Shown here: positions 36,201-47,600 of the stretch, in pieces | How the letters are laid out: the number at the start of each line of letters is the position of its first letter | Position numbering within the stretch: position 1 is the stretch's first letter | Assembly (NCBI GenBank): GCA_000708835.1 | Contig: DF237495.1 | Coordinates: forward strand, 1-58,902 | Direction of reading: 5' to 3' | Source: Klebsormidium nitens | Lineage: Eukaryota > Streptophyta > Klebsormidiophyceae > Klebsormidiales > Klebsormidiaceae | DNA: 58,902 bases | Position numbers and translations under genes: made by a program | Notes under the pieces: model-generated | Told to the model about the DNA's origin: nothing | The model's input: only the letters and a program-made list of their open reading frames with translations | Database searches by the model: none

Positions 36201-39200
36201 GACAGGGCTCGACAAGAGGTGCATCAACCCTTCAGGCAGATACTTTTAATCTGCCTTGCATCATCCCTTGAAGTACGACGAAAAAAATACGTTCCTCAAC
36301 ACATGCGCCGGTTTGCTACACCTAGTCGACGAGAAGAAAGACACTTCCAAACCCAAAGCAAAGGATGTTGGACAACAATCCAGCCCACCTGTGAACAGCA
36401 CCCTTCGTCGCATTCGCAGCCCCCGCAACAAGTCCTGGTACAACTGCCCGTCTTTGTTCCTGATATTATGCGCCTCGTCGAACAAAGCGACGTCCGGCGC
36501 CTCCAGCAGGTGCCACGTCAGCTGCGCGCGCAGGCGCGCGCTCCCCGCGCTCCGGCTACGGAGCAGCGCGCGCACAGTCTCGTAACTCGCGAGGAGCATT
36601 CCGTCTTTTTTCCCGGCCCACTCCTGGAGAATCTTTACCCGGTGCTTGAGGCTCCTCTCTGTTTCCGTCGTCCCCGGTACGTACCCCGGGCGATCCAAGC
36701 GGTACGTTTTGATTGACACCGGCTTTTGGTCGTCCCACACGTGGAGCACGGAGGCGGGGGCTAGTGTCATAATACGTCGGCGCTGCAGGAGTTGGAGCCA
36801 CCAGTACAATGCCCAGCCCTGTTAAGGATTGTTAGAATCTGTTGGAGTGATTTACGAGACATCAGAGCATTGAAATGAATGGTCAGGCCCCGTTTTGCGT
36901 CGCGCGTTAGCATAAAAAGATGGAAAACAAATCATCTTAACTCTCTACTCCTTAATGTGGTCCTGTTTCAAGCAGAAGAGGTCCCTTAATAAACCAGACC
37001 TAACGAACCCATCGTGTCTGAAACTTTGCATACAACGTGAAGGATCTAATCAAGGGGGACCCTCGTTGAGAAGAAATCGACATGAATCTTCGGACCAAGC
37101 TGATCGCAAAAGTCGAGGTCATGTTTCAACACGGTATTGGTGCTTTCCAATCTGCTCTCGATCACAACGAATAACAAACCTCGGACCCACCAGCTTTGTC
37201 TTCCCACTGCCCATCGCATGCGCCAGGACGCAACCCTTTCCGGCTTCCTCAACCTCCGCTTCCGACACCCCTCCCAAGCATCCCGCTTGGCTTCCCAGTC
37301 CGTCTACCGACCCCGTCAGAGCCCTCATCGCAAATTCAAACCCTTCCACTTGTGACCGGAAGGGTTTCCGCCGGGCGCCGAGCACCGCCCAGAACGCCGC
37401 TTCCGCGGCGGATCCGTGCTCCGCGACCAGCTCCGGCGGAGTCCGCCGTTCCGCCGCCCTCACAGCGGAAGTGTGCGACAGCGGACACTCCGGGATGTCC
37501 TCTAGAGTTACTCTCCTCTTTCTCCCCGGGCGCTTTCTCGACTCGTCCCATCCCCCCGGAGGGGGATCCCTTTCCGCCCACAGCTTCGGTAAGACCTTTC
37601 CCATCCAGTTTCTTTCCCAGCGGTGTGAATACGCCCGTGTGTCCAGGCGTTCATCCACGCACGCCCCGAGGAAGGCCCCGTTCACACCGCAGAAGCGGCC
37701 GTACTCGGGATCGATCTTCACACACGACTCGTCATGAGTGTGCCCTTTAGCAACTCCTTTCTTTTCTCCGTTCCGCTGTCGTTCCGCTTCCGTCACTTCC
37801 GCTTCCTGCCTCCGAAAAGCATCGAAGTCCTCCCAGACGCGCCGCAAGGCAGCATCTCCCGAGCTTTTTGCCTCCTCCGTCCGTTCCGTTCCGTTCGTGC
37901 CCTCCCGTTCCGCTGCGGACTTACTCCGTTCTTCCGGCGGCCGACCATCCTCAGCAGCCGTTCTCTGCGACCTCGCTTCCGTTAGAAACTCGTCGAACAG
38001 CGGACAGTCGCCGAATCCCACCCCGCTCGCGCCCACAAACTCCTTGTCCGCCACCGTCCCTCCGAAGAACACCGCGCTCTGCGCGCGCGCTCCCGCGGCC
38101 GGCTCGCGCGCGCCGCCGCGCATCTCCCCGCTCCGCTCCATCGCTCGTGCCATTCTCCTCCGGGTCTCCACAGCGGCGACACGACAGCTCCTCCTGGGCG
38201 CTGCAAGGTCGCCGGAAAGCCCCCTTTTACTGAAACCGTTTCCGCCGACTGGCCGACCGTTTCTCGTTTGTTCCTTTCTTCGCGCCTCCTCTCTGCTCTT
38301 CTTTCGAAGCTGCGCGGTCGACTCCAGCATCTCGTAGTGGCTTAGAATATCATCAAGCGTCGGTTCTGGAAAATTCGAGTTCCAACAAGGCTTTTGGCCT
38401 TTCGCATCGCTTTTTCGGTTGTCTGCCTCAGGGTTTGGGGGCTTGGGCTGACCGTCGGATGCGATGCCGACGGATTGTGGTCCTGACGCCGAAGCATTCT
38501 CGTCTCCTTCTGAGGCTGTTACCCACTCTCCCTCCGTTTTAGACGTGCTCTCGCCAGCCGCCACGTCATCGCACTTCCGCACTCGCGGCTTCTTCCCGCT
38601 GCCCACCTGACGGCTGACGTCAGACCCCCCTTCCGTGACGTCCGCCTCCTCATCCGCCGGATCCTCTTTCCAGCCTCCAAAATCTTCTCGTATGCTCCAG
38701 AGGCATTCGTACTTCCTGTTCTCTTGAATTTCAACCGGAGTCTCCTCAAGCGCTTTCTCTCCAGCCGTCAGCAAAAGAGGCGTTCGCCCCGGACTCTCCT
38801 CCCAACAGTCAGGCACCTCGAGCGCTGGTCCGCTGTTCCGCCGGAAGCAGCGTCTCTTTCCGCCGGAGCCGCTTGAAACTGTCCCCACCAGCTCGCCGGG
38901 GGGATCCCACGGCTGCCCGCTCGGGCCGTGCGCGCGCCTTTTCCGGCCCCGCCGCCGCGTTTCTTCGTAGCAAGGGTAGCACTCCGTCTTGGGACCGAAC
39001 GCGCTGCCGTACCAGACGGTACAAACCGCCCGGGCACAACGCCAGCAAGGGCCCCCCTGACTTCTCACAATCGCCCACTTACTTTTCGCACCTGACTTTT
39101 TACCGGACGTCTTTGGCTTCCGCGTGCTTATTACCCGGCTGATTTTGCTTTGGTTGGTTTCTGACCGGTCGGATTGCCCCGCTTTTACGTCTCTCGGTTC

Positions 39201-39755
39201 ACGTCTCGTAGGCAAACAGTCGAAACTGATCGCCGAAGCTGACGCTTTCAGGGCCTCTAACTCTTTGTTCCTCTTCTCGGCGGAACGCTCCGCTCTTGAT
39301 GCACTCTCGCCAGGTAAGTCTGAATAGAACGTTTCAGAATTGGTACTCGAAGAGCGCTTCCGCGCCGCCTGCGAAGATTCGGATTCTAGAAGCATTCCTC
39401 CTGCCTCTTCGATGGTCAGCGTCTCGAACCCGCCTTCGCCTCTCCACGCGCAGCTTGGTAATGAGACCGCCGATTTAGCTGCTCTTCCGTTCCTAAAGTG
39501 ACCGGAAGAAGAAAGAGCGGGAACCTCAGACCGGAATCCCTCCCGACTTCTCTCATCCTTACAGAGTGATCCCCCGCTTTCCTTATCGGAAAGAGCAAGT
39601 GGGTAGAACTTGGAGGAACCGGTTCTCATGACGTCAGCGCCGCCCACGTGCCCGTTTGGGATGCCCATGTGGGCTCCCATCAGCTCTCTGTCGTCCAGGA
39701 CTAGAAACGAGTCTCTTTCTCTGGGCGTGATTGAGAAGCGCATGTCGGCTTCCAT
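33245..39755 (-). CDS. CLSY/DRD1-like SNF2 chromatin remodeller (RdDM)
   Basis: Six exons in transcription order: 37191-39755, 36389-36818, 35144-35873, 34532-34780, 33946-34087 and 33245-33550, phases consistent, about 1,473 residues. The ATPase core is complete: QVEGFEFAMRAL, Walker A AHAMGSGKT at the exon 1/2 junction, TLAPASVLHVW, DEAH (plus-strand 36478-36489), FTGTPYNNSFTEVWNLL across a junction, then the second lobe VLVFGENVEPL, RFNDPQSRAVVLLATVDTCD, LAPLWNPMRARQ and IGRVVRPGQT. AHA-GSGKT, DPEYGRFCG and NN-FxEVWNLL fit plant CLSY/DRD1 remodellers, which recruit or assist Pol IV and Pol V. The 850-residue N-terminus is disordered, charged and Ser-rich, and has a GATA-like C-X2-C-X18-C-X2-C finger (38970-39047). 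The second lobe is split from the first by a long Ala-rich and then acidic/Lys-Arg insert. The 5' end is uncertain: 39755 is the first good ATG after an in-frame stop near 39811, but upstream exons may exist. Confidence 0.88.
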
Positions 39756-41680
39756 CGAGAACGCCTTCTGATGCACGTGACCAAATCTTGAAGCCAGTTT
39801 CGTTTTTTAGGAGCCACCTGCAAGGAACGGACCAGACAAGTTTAGTCTCTGATAGACTGCTGTGGTCTTAATCACAGTTCTTTCGAGTCCAAGCAACTTG
39901 AGAACAGATCCGGGCGGCCTGTGGATGAAAAAATCAAACAGTGGACAGCAAAGAGGGTTGTGTTTCGCAAGAGAACTCCATTCTCTCCAGAGCATAAGTT
40001 CGTCTTATCATATAAATAGGTTGAGACAGCCTCAAATGGTTCGAGCACGGAAAAAGCAAAATATGGAAGAATGATCTCTTTCCCTGGGCAAAAGCTGGCT
40101 GTAATTTGACTTCGAGCCGGGATTTTGCCGATCAATTGTAAGTGACGAGAAGCAGCCCACTCAAAAGGGATTGTCTTTAGAGCAAGCTTCCAGATTTTCG
40201 CAGCCTCAACGACCCCACAAAATCGAGCAATCAGAACAACCGTAATGACATCTTGCAGATTCATTATCAACAACTCACAAATTGCAGAAGGTCGACGTTT
40301 GTTTTCTAGGTTAATAGAAGTGGATATTCGCAGATTACTACGACCCGAGTTGAGTTTATCCGTCCGTAAAGGATTAAGTGCCCTCCACAACTGGTGCCCA
40401 CAAACTTCGAGAATCAAAGATTTAATCCGTTGTCTTAAAGTTCTCTGGAATGTTTCCTTCTTACCTGTGAGTTCCTTCAGGCAAGGAGAAACAAGTAGAG
40501 GCAACTCTTGCTGCTGGGCAGAGGCCTTGTCTCGAGAAGCAATCTCCCACCGCAACCCCAGGTGCAACAATGCAACTTGGCAAAGCTGTCCAGACTGTAG
40601 CAATAGAGGTATGTCGAAGCTGATGTTCAGGCTATGCCAGTTGCAAACACGCCCTGGTTTCCACTCTTCTAGTTTCGAAAACAGGGCATGCCTCTGAAGC
40701 AACCAGCTCCCAATCAGCGCACTGCAACTCAAGATAAAATCGCCCACCAGAGAATGGGCTTCAAGTCCCAAAGTTCAATGTACAGCTCAAGCGAAGGCCC
40801 AAAACGTAATGTTAGAAGACTACCTGAGGGGGAATGGCGCTTGGACGCTGTTGACACCTCAGCAGGTATCCTTGAAGTACTGCGATTCTCCTTGTTTTCA
40901 TTCCTGCTTGGAATTCGTCCCGTGCAACTTCGAGGTCCAAATTCTGGGTTACTTCGTGAGTTCCAGCATCTTACGAGGGTTTTAGTTGTCTAATCACATG
41001 CCTGAACGTCAATTGAACAGTCAAACCGTCTGGCCGACTAACCACATTTGCTGATCCAATCGGTCCCTCGAACTCGGTCGCCCTTTCGTCACTTCGTACG
41101 TCACAACACCGTGTCGCGGTCACGTCAAAGTCTGCACTGGGTTTCAAAGTGATTTTCGGAGCGCATGCAGCACAGTGTCTCAAGTCTAGTGCTTTGAAGC
41201 GGGGACCTACAAATTCTTTCAGTCGTATCAGTCCATTATTCAAAGAGTACTGAAGCAAGAAGTGGCTACTGCAGGACCAAGAGTCAACATTCCAAGAGCC
41301 AAAAGTTTTTTGGGAGGCTCCCTCGCAGGTCCCTGTGAGCAGAAGAGCCAAGGCTTTAGAGGATGCATTTGTTTTAGAGCTTACATATCTCTCGCAGGGG
41401 GTCTGTCCGCAGCTGCCCTCAATCTAAGAAGTGGCATCAAGCCTTCTTTTGACAGCAACTTAAGGCCCTTGCGGCGTTCTCATAACTTCATCGGACGAAA
41501 GCAAGCTGGAAGATTGCGGCGACTGGGTAGAAACTGAGTCAGAGCTAGAGAGCGCCTGATCTCTTGTGCTTTGAACACGCCAGAACACGCCAGCACAGAA
41601 AGATTGAAGAGTGATTGAAGTTAGAAAGTCTGAGCTTGTCGCAGTTTGATCTCCACGAAGCGCTCTGTGGATCATTCAGC
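39756..41680. promoter_or_regulatory. Divergent intergenic region, SNF2 and Pol IV/V genes
   Basis: This 1.9-kb gap lies between the head-to-head SNF2 and polymerase genes. It must include both promoters and perhaps 5' exons of the SNF2 gene. A 300-codon minus-strand open frame occupies 39872-40771. The 40980-41300 stretch has several ACGT cores (ACGTCAC words near 41100). I see no TATA box I would defend. Confidence 0.5.
39872..40771 (-). other. Long open frame of doubtful coding status
   Basis: About 300 codons without a stop on the minus strand, beginning without an early ATG. Composition is leucine- and serine-rich with no motif I know. Third positions are not GC-biased as in the real exons nearby, and no good splice junction joins it in frame to 37191-39755. 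It could be a 5' exon of the SNF2 gene, a decayed gene fragment or chance. Such a long frame is unlikely to occur by chance at this base composition, which is why it is listed. Confidence 0.3.
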
Positions 41681-44600
41681 ATGAAGGCACCCAAAGCTCC
41701 ACTTGAAGTGCCGGAGAGTCTCTGTTTCCAGATCTTGGGCCCCGAGGAGATAGTGAGTGCCTCTTCTTCCTTTCGTTCAGAAATGCAGACGAGCCTTTGA
41801 CCTGCTCTTTTGGCTGAAACAGTGGAAGCTGAAAACATGGAAAGAACAGTGTCCCTTAGCTCATCCACTCTGCTGCTCTGCTCAAATCAGACGAAGGTGA
41901 GCGAAAAGTTCCCGTCCACGGAGTGTTTCCGGCGACAATCTGCTTGTTGTCCTGGGCAGTCTGTCGCCCCTCTCCTTTGGCACTTAGCTTTCCGCAGCAA
42001 CTGAGAAGCGGCAAAATGACCAAGTCAGACGCCATAGAACCTTCAGCAATGAGAGAATATTGCATCTTTTGAATCTCCCGTAATGGTCTCGGGTTTGACC
42101 TGACAGGTTTCAGTTTGCCTTTGTTGCTCTGAGGCAAGACATTATACGTGTGGATCTGCTCAACCGAAACAATCTGGAACACCCTCCGGCTCCCTTTAAC
42201 GGACCCTTGATAGCAGGGGGACCGTCATATGTTGCTTTGACGTCAGAAAGGCTGAGTAGTAACTATAAATGCGGGAGGCCTTCTTGAAACTGTGAAACAA
42301 TGCATCAAAAGGAGCTTGCCTCGTAAATTGTCTGCTTAATCCAATTGTGACATTGAAACGGCGGGGAAGATCCTCAATTCCACTTGATCCCCTGCGAGAA
42401 ACATCTTCGACCGTTTCGTAGTCCCATAACCAGGTCGCTAGGATGCGGTAGAGATGGTCGCGTTTCCCTACCAATCTTTCGGCATCGTCACTTTCATCGT
42501 CGATCTTTCTGCAGGAGAAGCACAGCGTCGCTCGGTTCGACGCTAAATCCGAGTTGGAGCCGACGAAGAAGGCCCGCTGCAAGGCCAAGTACGCAAAACT
42601 GGGCGTGCCGTACAATGCAATCGGCAAATGTCCGACGTGCGGGGCTTATGGGAGAAAGTGCCCAGGTGCCGTCCTAAGTGTCCTTGGTTAGCTGCTGGTT
42701 TGTCGAAACCCATCCAATGAAGCGAACCGGCTTTGCTGAAAGTCAACTCTGCTTTGAGCGAAGCTTGCAAGCCAGCTTACGATTCTCTGGATTGCAATCA
42801 GGAATGAACGTAGAATCTACAGCTAGGACCATACACCATTCACCAGATGTTCTTGTCTTAAATTAGAAACTGTTTCAGGGAGTTTTTGCCCATTTTTCTG
42901 TCGCTTTCCTGATCGAGGACTTCCTATGAAGACCACGATCTTCCTCACATCTGAGCTTCGATCCTTGATTCACTGATGCCCATCACATCGTCTAGAAAAT
43001 AGAAACAAAACAACAAGAGTTGCACCGACATGCATGCTGAACCCTTTGGAACCCAAGTCTTATGCTAGTGCTTGACTTTTAAATCAAAGTATGCTGACGT
43101 CGTGGCAGGGCACTTCGGCCACACGGATCTGGCGGGCCCGCTGTTCCGGGGGGAGGAGGAAAACAAGATCATCGCTGACGTCATGCGGCACCTCTGCTTC
43201 GCTTGTGGGCGCCCGTCGAGAATGAAGGTGAGAATGACAGGTGGCAACGCCAGAGAAAGTTCAGGAGCGTTTGGCAAACATTCAGCCGCCTCTCAGAGGG
43301 ACGAAGGGGTTGCAATCAATTCTTTTCTTTCGTCAAGGCCGACATGTGAATGACCTGTCTCCTCAGTTATTTCTTTTACCAAATGAGCTGACGCGGAGCT
43401 CAGCTTACCTGATAAGGTTTGGTGCGTAGACATGCTTGATTCTCAGACGATTCTTAGTTCGTGTCTCTTTTCTTGCACGTCTATCAGATGAGTCTAAAAG
43501 ATCGCCATCGTTTCGCTTCATCTCAATCTGGGCTGCGAGAAGCGGATCTTAGAACCAGACTTCCTCCTCTCATCCTCTGCTACGTCCAAACGACCGGTTT
43601 CTCTGTAAGGAACCCAGAAAAGGAAAGTGCATCAAGCCTAGAACGACAACCTATTCAGAAAGAGTCGACAAATAGAAGTTTCCGTGCTTTCCAATTCCTT
43701 GACTTTCATCGACGCTGATAGCATCAATCTCTTGCAGACGCGACTCGCGAAGATTCAAGATCTGCAAGAGAACAAGTGTTTGAACCCGATGGACAGGCGG
43801 TCCATGACAGAGATTGCGGGGAACATCAGGGGCCCGAGCGTAAGCATGACGTCATCACAGAGTTGTTTGCGATGGATTTGTGCTCATATAGTTTCTTGGG
43901 ACTCTTTTTTGCCACATTTTCCCGATCCGCAAGAACGGTTCTTCACGACCCTGATTGCATAGCTTTGACGCGAGGACTTCTGTACTTCAAGACGGAGCCT
44001 TCTTTGAGCGCAGAGATGGCATCGAGCACGGCCTTGCTTTCTGCTTTTGACATGGAATAAGTTCTTTGCATCTTGCATCGAGCGAGAGTTGAACCCCTTC
44101 AGTACTTGAAGAAAAAACGTGATATCTGAGCCGGTGAGTTCGCTTTCAGACAAGGAACCTTATCTTCAGGAATCCTGGTAGTTCGGCCTACTTTAAAAAT
44201 TCTCTCGATGCGAGCCCTTGCCTTTGGCAAACACCTGTTGGGGAGAGAACTTTATGTCTACGCCGGCGGCGAAATCATTTTAAGGAGTCCTTAACACTAC
44301 AGAATGATGTTCGTTTCCAACCTGTTGCTTTGAACAGCAGCATCTGCCAGGAAGATGACTTGTCTTTGACAGAATGCTTGCGCACAGAGATGGATCCTTC
44401 TGCCTTTTGTATCCTTCACATTTATCTTTTCTGATGTTCGTTTTCGAACCTTATGACAGGTGTCGGCCACGCATCCCGTGCTGGCCCAAGCAGGCGGCTT
44501 GGTCCTCAAGGGCGCGACACGTGGCATCCTCCTACGCAATTGGAGCCAGATCCTGTGCGAAAGCTGCGGCGCAAGCTTCAAGAAATTGGCCACGACTCAC

Positions 44601-47600
44601 CCCGAGATGGCTATCCCCAGAGGCTTCAGCGCGCTCGCGGTGAGCATAGCGTATGACAAGTCCAAGAAAGCTTATGGGCTTCTCGAATCAATCTGGCTCT
44701 AGGTACGCTTTGCCTGTGAATATTGTTTCAGGGCGCTCTGGAGTTGCAAGAAAGCTTATAGTGAAACTCGACAGGGATGCAAACCGGCTTTCCTTGTTCC
44801 AACTCTCTTCTGAAGGTAGAACGGCTGCGAAGTGACGTAGGATAAATCATGAGACGAACTTCACACGCTCTCACATTTGAGCGCCGGCAAACTTCGCTGA
44901 TGAACTGGCTCTCACCCTTTGTATGATATTCTTTCCCTCCGGATGATTGAAGAAGTTATCTGGACAAGATGATGAAAGGTCAGCAACTCTCGGTCCGCAT
45001 TTTGGAGCTTTCATCACCAGGTTTTAGGCCGTTTGTTCTTCCTCCACAAGTCGTTGTCGGTGTTTTAGAACTTTTCTCCGCTATTCACGGCGCCTCCTTC
45101 CGTCCTGACGCCAAAGCTCTCAGAAACCCCTGAGACTTCAATCCTCCACTCTCTTTTCAAAGCGTGGAATTTTACCTGCTTTCTGTGCGTATATGCTTAC
45201 ATAACCAATCCATTCTTTCTCATGACGTAGATCCTGGACGCCCTCAAAAGAATCTCGGATGACGACTGGGCGCGGTGTCCGCTGCGGAATTCCGGCCGGA
45301 TCTCCGTCGCCCGGCCGGAATGGCTGCTCCTGACCAAGCTCCCCATTCCCCCCCCACATCTATGCCTGACCATCGCCCCCCTGAAAAAGTTGGTGGCAAA
45401 GAATCGGTGTCTCAAGCGCGAGCACGCGGCCGCGATGCGGCGGGACCCGGACCGCGCGCTCAAGCTGCTCGCGCACAGACTCCCGAGCGAGCTCCAGCCG
45501 CTGGCCAACGAGCACTTTGGGACCAAGGGCACGGTGAGTGCTGACGTCATGGTGAGGTCACTTAGGTCCTCGTCAATCACAAAGAACGTGGTTGTTTGGA
45601 AAGCTGCGCGCAAGCCTCTGCTTTCAACAGAAGCTGTCGTAGTACCTTTTGGGGCAAGCCATGGATTCTGAAGAATGATGTCGACGCGAACGATCGGGCG
45701 CTGCGCGCGGTGTGGACACTTCAGGAGCCCACTTATAAAATCAATCAGATTCGGTTTCCAGTCGTGTCAGATCATCATTCTTCCAAAAAACGCAGAGTTC
45801 AGGCTCCTAAAGCTCTACCATTTACAAATACGACTCGTAAGAACATGCACCGGACCAGATTTGGACTTGAGAAAATGTCTTTTTGAAAGGTATGCACTTT
45901 GCAAGCTGATTGCTTCACCGCACGATAGAATCCTGCAGAAAAGGGCTTTTGCTGAAACTTGGGGCCACGACGTTGTTCAAATCACTTTCTCTCTGTGCGT
46001 GTTGCAGCTTGCCCAACCAGCTGGGAGCCGCCTGATCGGCCGCCTTCAGCCGCACCAGGCTAAGAAAGGCCGGATCCGCTGCACAGTGGCCGGAAAACGT
46101 GTTAATCACGCCGGAACGAGCGTCATCTCGCCGGATCCGTCACTGCCCATCGGAGTGATTGGAGTTCCGGTGGAGATAGCGGAAACGCTTTCCGGATCAC
46201 CGACCTGAACATCGACTACTGGCAGGAGCAAGTGAACGCCCTGGTTGGGCGTTCCGATGGGACAGGCGAGGAGCGGACGCCGGAGCGGAAAGCGGATGCG
46301 GAGCGGAATGAGGGGTCAGGCTGGGTACCGAGACCGGATGGGGAAGAGGGACCGGGGTGGGGAAGTGGATCAAACTGGGACGAGAACAAGGAACAGGAAA
46401 CGGAACCAGAGCCGGAGCGGAAACCGGAACATGAGCGGAAGGAAAAGTCGGCTGAGAGAAAACCGGCAATCAAGCGCAGGTTCTTCAGAAAGGGGAAGCC
46501 GCTGATGTTGGTTCCGGGGGCGACCCTGAAAGTGGGAGATACGCTGGAGCGGTCGCTGCGAAATGGCGACCGGGTGGTGATCAATCGCTACCCGTCGCTG
46601 CATAAGGGCAGCGGGTTCTCGGTTACGGTTCGGGTTTCCGAAACCAAAACCTTCGCCCTCCACCCGGCGATGTGTAGGGGCATGGGAGCGGACTTCGACG
46701 GCGACACAATCGGTTGGTTTCCTTTTTTATCCGATTCTAGTTCGTCTTTCCCCTTTGTCTTTTGTCTTTGCGCCCCGCCTTCGGAAAGGAGACACTCCAA
46801 TACCACCCCTCTATCAGCAACTTTTCTGAATATTCTTTTTCACGTGGACCCGTTGTTTCTTGGGTTTTCCACTAATGTGTAAGCAGCTTTGCGCTCGAAG
46901 TAATAAATTAAAAGGTCAGTTTCTCATGAAACTCCTGCTAGAACGGTTTGATTGAGGGTTCGTAGCGGTACAGCGTCTTATACAGGGAGGTCTGTGTCGT
47001 GTTTCTGGAGTCAACTGTATACCTTGTGCACACCTTGCTCCCATTGGATGAAACCTTGGTTTCAAAAATTGATAGGCCGACTTTGGATTACGAATCTCTC
47101 TTGAAGTTTCTCGGAAATGGTACATCATTTCGTTTTCGTTTCTATGAGTTTTTGATCTTGCGTTGAAGGTACCGAAACTGAACGGTATTGTCTTTTGTTT
47201 TATCCAGTCATCCACGTGCCGCAAGCTCCAGAGCCGAGCGCCGACGTGCAAAGCCTGCTCCCGATCGAGGAGAATCTCGTTTCTCCCTCGGGGGGTGAAG
47301 CCATGGTTACTTTCTTGCAAGACTCCCTCCTAGCCCTCTCCGAGATGGTTAGCACGCTGACCACCTTTTTCACCCAGGAAGAAGCGCAAAATCACTTCGC
47401 GAACGTGCTCCTCGCGTCAGGGTCAGAGGACGGGTTAACGCTAAACCACTTCCCGGAACCGGCAATATGGAAGCACCCCGGGTCGGAGGTTCTAGCGGGC
47501 GGAAAGCGGGTTAAAAACCCGGTTTGGACCGGCCCGCAGCTGGTCGCGGCGCTGCTTCCGGACGGTTTCGAGTACGAAAGCCCGGGTGATGGGTTAGCAT

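Noticed and set aside
36819-36840. TCCTTAAC next to the acceptor of SNF2 exon 2, suggesting a U12 intron
   Set aside because: The branch would be only about 3 nt from the AG and the donor is GTGGGT.
37196-38337. Several long plus-strand frames opposite the SNF2 first exon
   Set aside because: Shadows of a charged, GC-rich coding exon; translations are Pro/Ser/Arg low complexity.
40245-40697. 150-codon plus-strand open frame
   Set aside because: It overlaps the longer minus-strand frame, has no motif and no coding bias.
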